Of a DNA stretch of 28,060 nucleotides, positions 1 through 7,959 are shown piece by piece (position 1 is the first letter of the stretch; each line of letters opens with the position of its first letter). The translations under genes were made by a program, and so were the position numbers. Source of the stretch: an uncultured Oscillospiraceae bacterium (GTDB lineage Bacteria; Bacillota; Clostridia; Oscillospirales; Ruminococcaceae); the NCBI GenBank assembly GCA_902490585.1, contig CABUEI010000025.1:1-28060 (forward strand), given 5' to 3'. Under the pieces are notes generated by a model. That model searched no databases. It saw nothing but the letters and a program-made list of their open reading frames with translations, and had not been told where the DNA came from.

Positions 1-887
1 TCGGCGTTCATGTAAAGCCCGATTATGCGGTATTCATCGAAGGTACAGACGATCAGGCGGCAAAGTATGCGTCAATACTCGCAATCTCGCTGTCGAGCAT
101 CAAACAGTACTATGACGAGAAATATGACAGAAACAATTTCGTTAAGAATATTATCCTTGATAACGTTCTACCCGGTGATATCACTCTCAAGGCAAGAGAA
201 CTTCATTTCAATGCTGATATCAGCCGTGTTGTATTCCTTATAAGCATTGTTTCGGCAAACGAAGTTTCGGCTTATGACGTTATACAGAATCTGTTCCCTG
301 ACAAGAACAAGGACTTTGTATTCAATATCACCGAAACGGAAATCGTTCTTGTTAAGGAAATCAAGGCAGGAATAGACAACAAGGACCTTGAAAAGCTTGC
401 ACGTTCTATCTCCGATACGCTTTCCGGTGAGTTCTTCACAAAGGTAAATGTAGGTATCGGTACTCCCGTTACAGGTATCAAGGATCTTGCACGTTCATTT
501 AAGGAAGCTCAGATCGCTATTGAAGTAGGTAAGGTATTCGATACAGACAAGACTATCGTAAGCTATGATAACCTCGGTATTGCACGTCTTATCTATCACC
601 TTCCCACAACCCTCTGTGAAACATTCCTGAAGGAAGTTTTCAAGAAGGGTTCTATCGAGTCACTTGACCACGAAACATTATTCACGATCCAGAGATTCTT
701 CGAGAATAACCTCAACGTTTCGGAAACGTCAAGAAAGCTCTTCGTACACAGAAATACACTGGTTTACAGACTGGATAAGATAAAGAAACTCACAGGTCTT
801 GATTTAAGAGAGTTCGACCACGCTATCATCTTCAAAATTGCTCTCATGGTCAAGAAATACCTCGCCGCAGACCCTGCCAAATTCTAA
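1..887 (+). CDS. CdaR/PucR-family transcriptional regulator, 3' part
   Basis: An open frame enters from the left edge (first full codon at 3) and runs 294 codons to TAA at 885-887 with no in-window start. The C-terminal ~60 residues (NVSETSRKLFVHRNTLVYRL and following, about 702-880) match the PucR/CdaR C-terminal helix-turn-helix, with its typical T-x-x-x-L-x-x-H-R-N-T-L-x-Y-R-L pattern. The part upstream would correspond to the GGDEF-like middle domain of CdaR regulators. In this family the HTH binds DNA and the N-terminal part senses a small molecule, for example sugar acids or purines; the ligand here cannot be told. A hairpin sits on the stop codon and no co-directional gene follows for 660 bases, so it is probably transcribed separately from ftsE. 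Confidence 0.85.
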   Translation, partial: GVHVKPDYAVFIEGTDDQAAKYASILAISLSSIKQYYDEKYDRNNFVKNIILDNVLPGDITLKARELHFNADISRVVFLISIVSANEVSAYDVIQNLFPDKNKDFVFNITETEIVLVKEIKAGIDNKDLEKLARSISDTLSGEFFTKVNVGIGTPVTGIKDLARSFKEAQIAIEVGKVFDTDKTIVSYDNLGIARLIYHLPTTLCETFLKEVFKKGSIESLDHETLFTIQRFFENNLNVSETSRKLFVHRNTLVYRLDKIKKLTGLDLREFDHAIIFKIALMVKKYLAADPAKF

Positions 888-903
888 GCCGAGTACCTCG
901 GCT
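887..903 (+). terminator. hairpin at the regulator stop codon
   Basis: AGCCGAG (887-893) pairs perfectly with CTCGGCT (897-903) around a TAC loop. It overlaps the final A of the stop codon. No T-run follows, so termination is only a guess; it could instead protect the 3' end. Confidence 0.35.
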
Positions 904-907
904 GGTA

Positions 908-1169
908 ATTCCGACCTTTTTAAACGTTACGTGTATATATGTAACGCGGCGAAACGGTCGGGACTAAATGTCAGTGCAAGGTATAACGCTGTATAAGCGG
1001 TGCCGCCGGACAGTTCCGACCTTTTAAAATGTTGCGTGTATGTGTAACGCAACGAAACGGTCGGGGTTAAATGTCAGTGCAAGGCATAACGTTGTATAAG
1101 CGGTGCCGCCGGACAGTTCCGACCTTTTAAAATGTTGCGTGTATGCGTGACACAGCAAAACGGTCGGGA
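908..1169. repeat. tandem array of three structured ~104-bp repeats
   Basis: Three copies of a hairpin module lie at 911-961, 1016-1064 and 1119-1167 (spacing 105 and 103). Each is bounded by CCGACC on the left and GGTCGG on the right and encloses a second inverted repeat. The inner arms are CGTTAC/GTAACG in copy 1 and GTTGCGT/ACGCAAC in copy 2; in copy 3 they still pair imperfectly (TGTTGCGT with ACACAGCA). The ~54-bp spacers between modules are also nearly identical and end in GGTGCCGCCGGACAGTT. Arm sequences differ between copies yet still fold, which suggests that structure is kept. Function is unknown: an intergenic repeat family, a structured RNA or a protein-binding array are all possible. 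Confidence 0.8.
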
Positions 1170-1193
1170 AAACAACAAATCAATAAACCTTAC

Positions 1194-1228
1194 TATTCAG
1201 ACAGTTGCACAATGTGCTTGTCTGAATA
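1194..1228. other. long intergenic hairpin
   Basis: TATTCAGACA (1194-1203) pairs perfectly with TGTCTGAATA (1219-1228), and inside it GCAC (1207-1210) pairs with GTGC (1214-1217). It is followed by TTTGG, too short for a clear terminator. From 1229 to 1470 no convincing gene is visible. A small ATCGG repeat of period 9 lies at 1331-1353. Confidence 0.6.
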
Positions 1229-1474
1229 TTTGGTGTATAGCGGCATTATATGGAAATGCAAAATCATAGTCGGGTATGCCATACGGATCGCATATAATAG
1301 CGTACCCTGACACAGACGGTCATCAGCACTATCGGAGTTATCGGCATTATCGGCTGATACAAGCGGCTGAATTACAGGAGAGAGAAATTAAGTTACGCCA
1401 CCGTACTTTGAAGTATATGGAACAAGTATTTGAAAAGTATTGTGGGTGCAGAAGGGGATAGCTTTGTGATTCCC

Positions 1475-1524
1475 CCGGTTACGCCATAACCGGACTGCAT
1501 CACTGTGTGCCGTACTGCACGGCA
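1475..1524 (+). promoter_or_regulatory. two hairpins in the ftsE leader
   Basis: CCGGTTA (1475-1481) pairs with TAACCGG (1487-1493), and TGCCGT (1508-1513) pairs with ACGGCA (1519-1524). The second ends about 8 bases before the AGGAAGGA ribosome site of ftsE (1532-1539). They could control or insulate ftsE translation; no known riboswitch fold is recognised. Confidence 0.45.
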
Positions 1525-1547
1525 GGTAATCAGGAAGGAATGGTAAA

Positions 1548-2240
1548 ATGGTTGAATTAAAGAATGTCGACGTTCATTTCAAGGACGGCGGCGGTGTTGA
1601 CGCTTTAAACGGCGTCAATTTGCGTATAGAGGACGGCGAGTTCGTATTCATAGTAGGCGACAGCGGCGCAGGTAAATCCACACTGCTGAAGCTCCTCACA
1701 AGAGAGATCGCTCCCACCTCGGGCAGAGTATTCGTAAACGGATACAATCTTGCCAAGATAAAAAATAAGAAAATTCCGTATTTCAGACGTTCTATAGGAA
1801 TGATATTCCAGGACTTCCGTCTGATCCCGGACCTCAACGTTTATGACAATGTAGCATTTGTACTGCGTGTCACTAACAAATCGAAAAAGACAATAAGACA
1901 CAGAGTTCCTTACGTTCTGAACCTCGTCAAGCTTGCCGACAGGGCAAAATCCTATCCCGACAAACTTTCCGGCGGTGAAAAGCAGAGAGTTGCCATAGCA
2001 AGAGCTTTTGCGAGCGATCCTAAGCTTATCATAGCGGACGAGCCGACAGCAAACATCGACCCTGCTCTGTCTTACGATATAGTAAAACTGCTCAAGGAAA
2101 TCAACAAGTGCGGTACAACCGTAATAATGGTTACACATGAGCACAGCCTTGTCGAATATTTCGGCGGAAGAATAGTCAGCCTGAAAAACGGTGAAGTTAT
2201 TTTCGACGAATATGTAGAAGGTGAGGCGCAGGATGAATAA
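1548..2240 (+). CDS. ftsE: cell-division ABC transporter ATPase FtsE
   Basis: A 230-residue ABC ATPase, the usual FtsE length. Visible motifs are Walker A GDSGAGKST (37-45), Q-loop Q88 in IFQDFRL, signature LSGGEKQR (140-147), Walker B LIIADEPT (160-167) and switch His 197. ATG at 1548 follows AGGAAGGA with 8 bases between. The next gene, ftsX, starts within its last codons. In the family, FtsE sits under the membrane at the divisome, bound to FtsX; ATP hydrolysis is passed through FtsX to activate a cell-wall hydrolase outside. The M23 hydrolase gene two places downstream fits that partner role. FtsE is assigned over a generic ABC ATPase because of length, the adjoining FtsX and gene order. 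Confidence 0.95.
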   Translation: MVELKNVDVHFKDGGGVDALNGVNLRIEDGEFVFIVGDSGAGKSTLLKLLTREIAPTSGRVFVNGYNLAKIKNKKIPYFRRSIGMIFQDFRLIPDLNVYDNVAFVLRVTNKSKKTIRHRVPYVLNLVKLADRAKSYPDKLSGGEKQRVAIARAFASDPKLIIADEPTANIDPALSYDIVKLLKEINKCGTTVIMVTHEHSLVEYFGGRIVSLKNGEVIFDEYVEGEAQDE

Positions 2241-3120
2241 TTTCAGTTACTTAATCAAGCAGGGCATACGTTCGGTATGGAAAAACCGTTTTATGTCATT
2301 TGCCAGCCTTTGCATTATGACGGTCAGCCTTATCTTAGTCGGAATGTCGGCTATAGTGATGCTTGACTGCGGAATAATTCTCGACAATGTTTCGGACAAG
2401 AACGAAATCAGCGTTTATCTGAATGACGACGCAGATATAAAGCATATAGGCGAGGTGCTCAAAAGCAACACGCTGACCGAAAATGTGGATTTTGTTTCTT
2501 CTGAAGAGGGACTTCAGAAGATGATAGAGCAGTACAGCGAGCAGAAGGAACTGTTTGAAAATCTGCCCTACAATCCCGTTCCTGCGACCTATATGGTTAC
2601 GATAAACGACCTTGATAAGATGAGTACAGCGGTACAGCAGTTCAAGGCAATAGACGGCGTTTATAAAGTTAATGCACCTATGGACTTTGCAAGCTTTATC
2701 AAGGATTTAAGAACGACATTCACAATTATCGGAATAGTGCTTATTGCGGCACTCGGTACGGTAAGTGTAATCATAATATCGAATACGACACGACTCAGCG
2801 TTTTTGCAAGACGCAAGGAAATTGCCATTATGAGAATAGTCGGTGCAACAAATTCGTTTATAAAGACTCCGTTCTTTGTAGAGGGACTGTTCATCGGACT
2901 TCTTTCGGGACTGCTTTCGTGGTTTGTGACAAAACTGATATACGAAAATCTGTATAACCTCTTCACACAGAGCCTCGGAATGTGGAATGCTCTCGGAATG
3001 GGCGATATACTTCAGTTCTCACAGATCGAATGGTATGTGCTGGCGGCTTGTTGCGGTGCCGGAGCAATCCTCGGAGCAATAGGTACAGTGCTGAGTACGG
3101 GTAAATACCTCAAGGTATAA
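2233..3120 (+). CDS. ftsX: cell-division membrane protein FtsX
   Basis: 295 residues from ATG 2233, which overlaps the ftsE stop by 8 bases and has the purine-rich GTGAGGCGCAGG just upstream; a GTG at 2221 would add four residues but lacks a ribosome site. Topology is typical of FtsX: a short cytoplasmic start, one membrane segment near residues 20-45, a large extracellular loop of about 110 residues (NEISVYLNDDADIKHIGEVL onward), then three membrane segments at the C-terminal end. The ARRKEIAIMRIVGATN stretch between segments is the conserved coupling region of the FtsX/MacB permease family. The external loop is the part expected to bind the wall hydrolase. Translationally coupled to ftsE. 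Confidence 0.94.
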   Translation: MNNFSYLIKQGIRSVWKNRFMSFASLCIMTVSLILVGMSAIVMLDCGIILDNVSDKNEISVYLNDDADIKHIGEVLKSNTLTENVDFVSSEEGLQKMIEQYSEQKELFENLPYNPVPATYMVTINDLDKMSTAVQQFKAIDGVYKVNAPMDFASFIKDLRTTFTIIGIVLIAALGTVSVIIISNTTRLSVFARRKEIAIMRIVGATNSFIKTPFFVEGLFIGLLSGLLSWFVTKLIYENLYNLFTQSLGMWNALGMGDILQFSQIEWYVLAACCGAGAILGAIGTVLSTGKYLKV

Positions 3121-3137
3121 CGGCGAAAGGATAAAAG

Positions 3138-4445
3138 ATGAAGCTGAAAAAAATTCTGCACTCTCTGACTTCATTCGTCACGATATTTGCATTGACATCG
3201 GGTATAATCGTAACGTATGCTCCCGTCGGAGCCGAAGACCTTACGGTTGACGATATAAAGAACAGAATAGAGCAGATCAAACAGGACAACGAACAAAGAC
3301 GTGAACAGATAGATCAGATCGAAGGCGACATAACCGATAAGCAGGAAGAGCTTGACAATGCCGCAAAGCTTCTTTCTGAGCAGAAAGAGCTTGTCGATTA
3401 CTACTACAATCTTGTTTATTACAAGAATCAGGACATTGATTCTTTACAGAGTGATATTGATACGCTGACCGATGAGATAGCTAAAAAAGATGAGGCAATC
3501 GCAACGGCGGAAGCAAATATTGCTGAGCTTGACAAGGAAAACAAACAGAACCTTGAAAAGTTTGCACAGATAGTAAGAACCATGTACACATCGGGTTCGG
3601 CTGATATGTTCGGTGTGCTTGCAGGCTCTGCCGATTTCTATGACCTTATGATAAACAGCGAGGTTGTGGGAAAGATAAGCGAGCAGAACTTGAAGTTCAT
3701 GAACGACCTTACGGCAGACATGAAAAAGCTCGATTCCGACAAGAAACTTCTTGAAACGGACAAGGCTGACCTTGAACAGTCAAAGAAAAACCTTGACGCT
3801 CAGATGACAAAACTTCTCAGCGAAAAGCAGGAACTTGACGGACTTGTATCCGATGCCGAAAGTGCAAAGAGCGCTTATGAATCGGATTACGACAAGTATT
3901 CAGCGGCTGTAAGCGACCTTGAAAATCAGAAGAGCAATTTACAGTATGAGATAAGCGTCAGCGAGGCTGATATCGAAGCGTATGAAGAGCAGATAAAAGA
4001 GCTCATCAAACAGCAGACAAATCCCGACAAGGTATATCAGGAGGGCGAGTGGTACTGGCCCGTGCCGGGACGTTCATACATATCCTGCGGATTCGGCTGG
4101 GACGCCGATTTCGGCAGATGGCACAAAGGTGTCGATATAGGTGACGGCGGTATATACGGTGACAATGTACTTGCTTCAAAGGCAGGAACGGTTATCGTTG
4201 CGGAAACAAGCTACATACCCGGTTACAGCTACGGAATGTACGTTGTAGTAGACCACGGCGGCGGATATACAACCACTTATGCTCATCTGAGCGACGTATA
4301 TGTATATGTCGGTCAGGAGGTAGCACAGGGAGAATATATCGGTGCGGTAGGAAGCACGGGTTATTCTACAGGTCCTCATCTTCATTTTGAGATAAGACTG
4401 AACGGCGAACCTGAAAATCCGTTCAACTATGTTACTATGGCATAA
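3138..4445 (+). CDS. secreted coiled-coil M23 murein hydrolase (EnvC-like)
   Basis: 435 residues. An N-terminal signal peptide (KK then a hydrophobic stretch, probable cleavage near APVGA-ED at about 32) is followed by a long Glu/Lys/Gln/Asp-rich coiled coil from about 36 to 290. A C-terminal M23/LytM peptidase domain follows. Zinc and catalytic residues are all present: H329 and D333 in HKGVD, H383 in YAHLS, and H414/H416 in HLHFE. Unlike E. coli EnvC, whose LytM domain is degenerate, this looks like an active enzyme. The coiled coil is the part expected to dock on the FtsX loop, and the gene lies 17 bases after ftsX, so it is probably the FtsEX-controlled hydrolase that splits peptidoglycan cross-links at division. 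It plays the role PcsB or CwlO has in other Firmicutes. Confidence 0.92.
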   Translation: MKLKKILHSLTSFVTIFALTSGIIVTYAPVGAEDLTVDDIKNRIEQIKQDNEQRREQIDQIEGDITDKQEELDNAAKLLSEQKELVDYYYNLVYYKNQDIDSLQSDIDTLTDEIAKKDEAIATAEANIAELDKENKQNLEKFAQIVRTMYTSGSADMFGVLAGSADFYDLMINSEVVGKISEQNLKFMNDLTADMKKLDSDKKLLETDKADLEQSKKNLDAQMTKLLSEKQELDGLVSDAESAKSAYESDYDKYSAAVSDLENQKSNLQYEISVSEADIEAYEEQIKELIKQQTNPDKVYQEGEWYWPVPGRSYISCGFGWDADFGRWHKGVDIGDGGIYGDNVLASKAGTVIVAETSYIPGYSYGMYVVVDHGGGYTTTYAHLSDVYVYVGQEVAQGEYIGAVGSTGYSTGPHLHFEIRLNGEPENPFNYVTMA

Positions 4446-4493
4446 CGGCAGAAAAAGTTACAGATAAACGAACAAAGAAAGGGTGAATCCCGT

Positions 4494-5684
4494 ATGAATA
4501 AAAAAGTATCGCTCGGCGTTACAATAAGTCTTATAGCCGTAGCGTGTGCCATTACGTTTGTACTGACTATGACGGTATCGCTCAATATGTACAACTCAAT
4601 GGTTGCAGGCATACAGGAACGGGAAACCATAAACGCAAAAGTAAAAGAAATAGATACATTCGTAAGAAGCTCATCTATATACAAGCTTGACGAAAACGAC
4701 CTGATAACAGGTATCGCAAACGGCTATATCAGCGGTACTGATGACAAATACGCAAGGTACTACACCGCCGATGAATACTATAAGTTACAGCAGATACAGA
4801 GCGGCGTTATTATCGGAACAGGTGTTGAAACCGTTGTAAACGGTGACTATCTTGAGGTTACCAATGTCTATGAGGGTTCATCGGCAGAGGTCGAAGAAAT
4901 AACCAAGGGCTGTATGATTACCGCAATTGACGGAAAGAGTATTCTTGAAACGGGAGCCGAGACGGCACAGTCAATGCTTGACGGCGATGAGGGAACAAAG
5001 CTTTCCGTAACCTACAGTAAACCCGACGGCACCGAAAAAACGGTTACTCTTGTAAGACAGAGTATAAAGCTGACATCGGTAAAGAGCGAGCTTATAGACG
5101 GTTATGCCTATATCAAGATATACACGTTCAACGATACTACCGATGACAAGTTCATACAGCTCATAGACGAGTATGAGGCACAGTCGGTTCTCGGTTATGT
5201 ATTCGACGTCAGAGATGTATCGGACGGCATCACAGAGCCTATGAAAGCAATGCTAAACCGTGTTCTTCCGAAAGCTCTTGTGGCAAATCAGATAGACGCT
5301 AACGGTAAGGATACAACCTTTATCGAAACAGAGGGAAGCATGACGATAGATAAGCCGATAGCAGTTCTGACAAACGGCAACACAGCTTGCCTTGCGGAAG
5401 TATTTGCGATAGGTATGCGTGACTTTGCCAAAGCATCGGTTGTAGGCTCTGTAACAGCAGGAAAGGCACAGCTCCAGACAACCCAGAGTTTCAAGGACGG
5501 CAGTGCGGTTTCAATTTCAGCCGCAACGATCGTTCCTGTTGAATCAGACGATTTCGACGGTACGGGAATAAAGCCCGATTACACTGTAGACATTACTGCA
5601 CAGCAGGCAGGGCAGATAAAGTTTGCCGATAAGTCAAGCGACTATCAGTTGCAGAAAGCACTCGAAACGGTAGCTACAAAGTAA
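4494..5684 (+). CDS. S41 (CtpA-like) protease with Cys at the nucleophile position
   Basis: 396 residues: an N-terminal membrane anchor (about 8-32), a helical lead, a PDZ domain (about 95-185), then the S41 core. In S41 enzymes the catalytic Ser lies in an S-A-S-A-S-E type motif and the Lys lies 25 residues later in G-K-x-x-x-Q. Here the Ser position is C299 (NTACLAEVF) while K324 and Q328 (GKAQLQ) are kept. It may act as a Cys/Lys protease, be weakened, or be a pseudoenzyme. The gene follows the M23 hydrolase by 48 bases, in the place where carboxy-terminal processing proteases often accompany FtsEX-hydrolase genes, so it may process or bind the hydrolase outside the membrane. A GTGAATCC stretch precedes the ATG; the ribosome site AAAGGGTG is at 4478-4485. 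Confidence 0.88.
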   Translation: MNKKVSLGVTISLIAVACAITFVLTMTVSLNMYNSMVAGIQERETINAKVKEIDTFVRSSSIYKLDENDLITGIANGYISGTDDKYARYYTADEYYKLQQIQSGVIIGTGVETVVNGDYLEVTNVYEGSSAEVEEITKGCMITAIDGKSILETGAETAQSMLDGDEGTKLSVTYSKPDGTEKTVTLVRQSIKLTSVKSELIDGYAYIKIYTFNDTTDDKFIQLIDEYEAQSVLGYVFDVRDVSDGITEPMKAMLNRVLPKALVANQIDANGKDTTFIETEGSMTIDKPIAVLTNGNTACLAEVFAIGMRDFAKASVVGSVTAGKAQLQTTQSFKDGSAVSISAATIVPVESDDFDGTGIKPDYTVDITAQQAGQIKFADKSSDYQLQKALETVATK

Positions 5685-5740
5685 AGATAACCATGCGGTA
5701 TGCACCGCTTTCAAAAATTTATTTACGGAGGTCATTTATA

Positions 5741-6211
5741 ATGGCAACACAGACAACTTTAACATCGAAAGGTCTTAAAGATCTTGAGGAAAGACTTGAA
5801 CACTTAAAATCAGTCACAAGAAAAGAAATAGCAGAAAAAATCAAGGTAGCTCTTTCATTCGGCGACTTATCCGAGAACTCGGAGTACGATGAAGCTAAAA
5901 ACGAACAGGGTATCGTTGAGGCTGAAATTGCTGAAATCGAAGCTACACTGAAAAACGCAAAGGTAGTTGACGAAGACGAGCTTTCTACAGAGCACGTGAA
6001 CATCGGTAATACAGTAGTAATCGAGGACGAGAGCGGAAAGACAATCAAGTTCTTCTTAGTAGGTTCAAAGGAAGTTGACATGAAGGCTATGAAGATATCC
6101 GACGAATCCCCTATCGGCAAGGCTTGCATAGGCAAGAAGCTCGGCGAGGAAGTTGAAGTTGAAGCTCCCGCAGGAATCAAGAAGTACAAGATCGTAGAAA
6201 TAGACAAGTAA
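5741..6211 (+). CDS. greA: transcription elongation factor GreA
   Basis: 156 residues, near the usual ~158. The start at 5741 is set by GGAGG at 5728-5732; an upstream in-frame ATG at 5693 lacks a ribosome site. The N-terminal coiled coil carries the acidic tip GDLSENSEYDEAK (41-53; D42 and E45 are the Mg-chelating residues that enter the RNA polymerase secondary channel). The C-terminal FKBP-like domain ends in PIGKACIGKKLGEEVEVEAP, a GreA hallmark. It stimulates RNA cleavage by backtracked polymerase. lysS begins 20 bases later, and greA-lysS is a common Firmicute pair. Confidence 0.97.
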   Translation: MATQTTLTSKGLKDLEERLEHLKSVTRKEIAEKIKVALSFGDLSENSEYDEAKNEQGIVEAEIAEIEATLKNAKVVDEDELSTEHVNIGNTVVIEDESGKTIKFFLVGSKEVDMKAMKISDESPIGKACIGKKLGEEVEVEAPAGIKKYKIVEIDK

Positions 6212-6231
6212 TCTGAGAGGAAAAAAGAACA

Positions 6232-7752
6232 ATGGAAAACAACAACGCAGAGCAGACAGTTGAGCTCACAGACGAAGAGCTTTTAGCTCAACTCGACGAA
6301 CAGCACCGCATAAGAATAGAAAAGCTGAATGACTTAAAGGCAAACGGCAAGAATCCTTATGAGATCACAAAGTTTGATTTTACACACAAGGCTCAGCAGA
6401 TAAGAGATAACTTTGAAGAGCTTGAAGAAAAGGATGTAATGATCGCAGGACGTATCACAAGCTGGCGTGATATGGGTAAGGCCAACTTTATTGATATCCG
6501 TGACGACAGCGGAAGAATGCAGGTTTATGTCCGCATAGACGATATAGGCGAGGATAACTTCAAGGAATTCAAGAAGTGGGACCTTGGCGATATCGTAGGC
6601 GTAAGCGGTTTTGTGTTCAAGACAAGACGAGGAGAGATAAGCGTACACGCAAAGTCGATAAAGCTCCTTTCAAAGTCGCTCCTTCCCCTGCCTGAAAAGT
6701 GGCACGGACTGAAGGATAAGGAAGAGCGTTACAGAAAGCGTTATCTTGACCTTATCGCAAATCCCGAAATCAAGGATACCTTCGTCAAGCGTTCAATGAT
6801 ACTGCGTGAGATACGCAGCTTCCTTGACAGCAAGGGTTATCTTGAGGTTGACACACCCGTACTGCACACACTTGAGATCGGTGCGGCTGCAAGACCCTTC
6901 GTAACACACCACAACGCTCTTGACATTGATATGTATCTGCGTATCGAAACGGAGCTTTACTTAAAGCGTCTTATCGTAGGCGGATTTGACAGGGTATATG
7001 AAGTAGGCCGTATCTTCAGAAACGAGGGTATGGACGCTACTCACAACCCCGAGTTTACATCAATCGAAATGTATCAGGCATACACAGACTACTACGGCAT
7101 GATGGACTTAATAGAAGAAATGTACCGTACAGTAGCGATCAAGGTTTGCGGCACAGATACAGTTCCTTATCAGGGTAAGGAAATTGAGATCGGCAAGCCC
7201 TGGAAGCGTATGACCATGAAGGAAGCCGTTAAGGAATACACAGGTCTTGACTATGACAGCTGGACAAGCGACGCAGACGCAGTGGCTCAGGCTAAGACAA
7301 AGCACGCTGAGATAGCCGACACAGCTACAAAGGGCGAGGTTCTTATCGAGCTGTTTGAGGAATTTGTAGAGGACAAGCTGATTCAGCCTACGATCATTTA
7401 TGATTACCCTGTTGAGAACTCACCTCTTGCAAAGAGAAAGCCCACCGACCCCGCATTCACAGAGCGTTTTGAGTACTTTATAAATGCGTGCGAATTCGGC
7501 AACGCATTCTCAGAACTTAACGACCCCATCGACCAGCGTGAGCGTTTCACAAAGCAGGTTATGGAGAAGAGAAAGCAGGGCGCAAACGCTCAGATAGACG
7601 AGGACTTCTTAACAGCCCTCGAATACGGCTTACCTCCTACGGGCGGTCTCGGCATGGGTCTTGACAGATTTGTAATGCTGCTTACAGATAGTGCGAGCAT
7701 AAGAGATGTACTGCTGTTCCCGACAATGAAGTCCTTACCGAACGACAAGTAA
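6232..7752 (+). CDS. lysS: lysyl-tRNA synthetase, class II
   Basis: 506 residues, normal for class II LysRS. An N-terminal OB-fold (about 65-150, VMIAGRITSWRDMGKANFID) binds the anticodon. The class II core shows motif 2 (GRIFRNEGMDATHNPEFTSI) and motif 3 (GGLGMGLDRFVMLL), with YDYPVENSPLAK in between, all typical of LysRS. A small departure is LHTLEIGAAARPF where most LysRS proteins have a GGA before ARPF. ATG 6232 follows GAGAGGAAAA. The protein charges tRNA-Lys. It is the last gene of the greA-lysS pair and is followed by a hairpin terminator at 7882. Confidence 0.97.
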   Translation: MENNNAEQTVELTDEELLAQLDEQHRIRIEKLNDLKANGKNPYEITKFDFTHKAQQIRDNFEELEEKDVMIAGRITSWRDMGKANFIDIRDDSGRMQVYVRIDDIGEDNFKEFKKWDLGDIVGVSGFVFKTRRGEISVHAKSIKLLSKSLLPLPEKWHGLKDKEERYRKRYLDLIANPEIKDTFVKRSMILREIRSFLDSKGYLEVDTPVLHTLEIGAAARPFVTHHNALDIDMYLRIETELYLKRLIVGGFDRVYEVGRIFRNEGMDATHNPEFTSIEMYQAYTDYYGMMDLIEEMYRTVAIKVCGTDTVPYQGKEIEIGKPWKRMTMKEAVKEYTGLDYDSWTSDADAVAQAKTKHAEIADTATKGEVLIELFEEFVEDKLIQPTIIYDYPVENSPLAKRKPTDPAFTERFEYFINACEFGNAFSELNDPIDQRERFTKQVMEKRKQGANAQIDEDFLTALEYGLPPTGGLGMGLDRFVMLLTDSASIRDVLLFPTMKSLPNDK

Positions 7753-7881
7753 GAAAACCCCAGTATTTATGCGGGTTTCGGGACTTTCCAAACCGAATAA
7801 ATTTACCTCTTTACACCAAATTTACACCAATCGGTGCTAAAAACGGTGCAGAGACTAAAAAATCGCATAATTTACGGAATG
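7753..7881. other. lysS 3' region with short direct repeats
   Basis: No gene is visible. TTTACACCAA occurs twice in tandem at 7810-7819 and 7821-7830, spaced 11 bases, about one helical turn, as recombinase arm sites often are. TACACCAATC at 7823-7832 recurs exactly at 9413-9422, on the far side of the next two genes. Composition becomes AT-rich from here. This could be an old insertion boundary, but no integrase is present. Confidence 0.35.
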
Positions 7882-7916
7882 AATGGGCAGTCCCATAGTG
7901 GGATTGCCCATTTCTA
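7882..7916 (+). terminator. terminator after lysS
   Basis: AATGGGCAGTCCCA (7882-7895) pairs with TGGGATTGCCCATT (7899-7912) around a TAG loop, 14 pairs with a single G-T wobble. It is followed only by a short T-rich stretch. Confidence 0.65.
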
Positions 7917-7959
7917 ATAAAGGATACATTCGTATCTGAGTGCAAAAGGAATGTTTATT

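Noticed and set aside
1276..1461. 61-codon frame upstream of ftsE
   Set aside because: No ribosome site, a His/Tyr/Arg-rich product partly made by a 9-base ATCGG repeat, and no recognisable family. Treated as non-coding.
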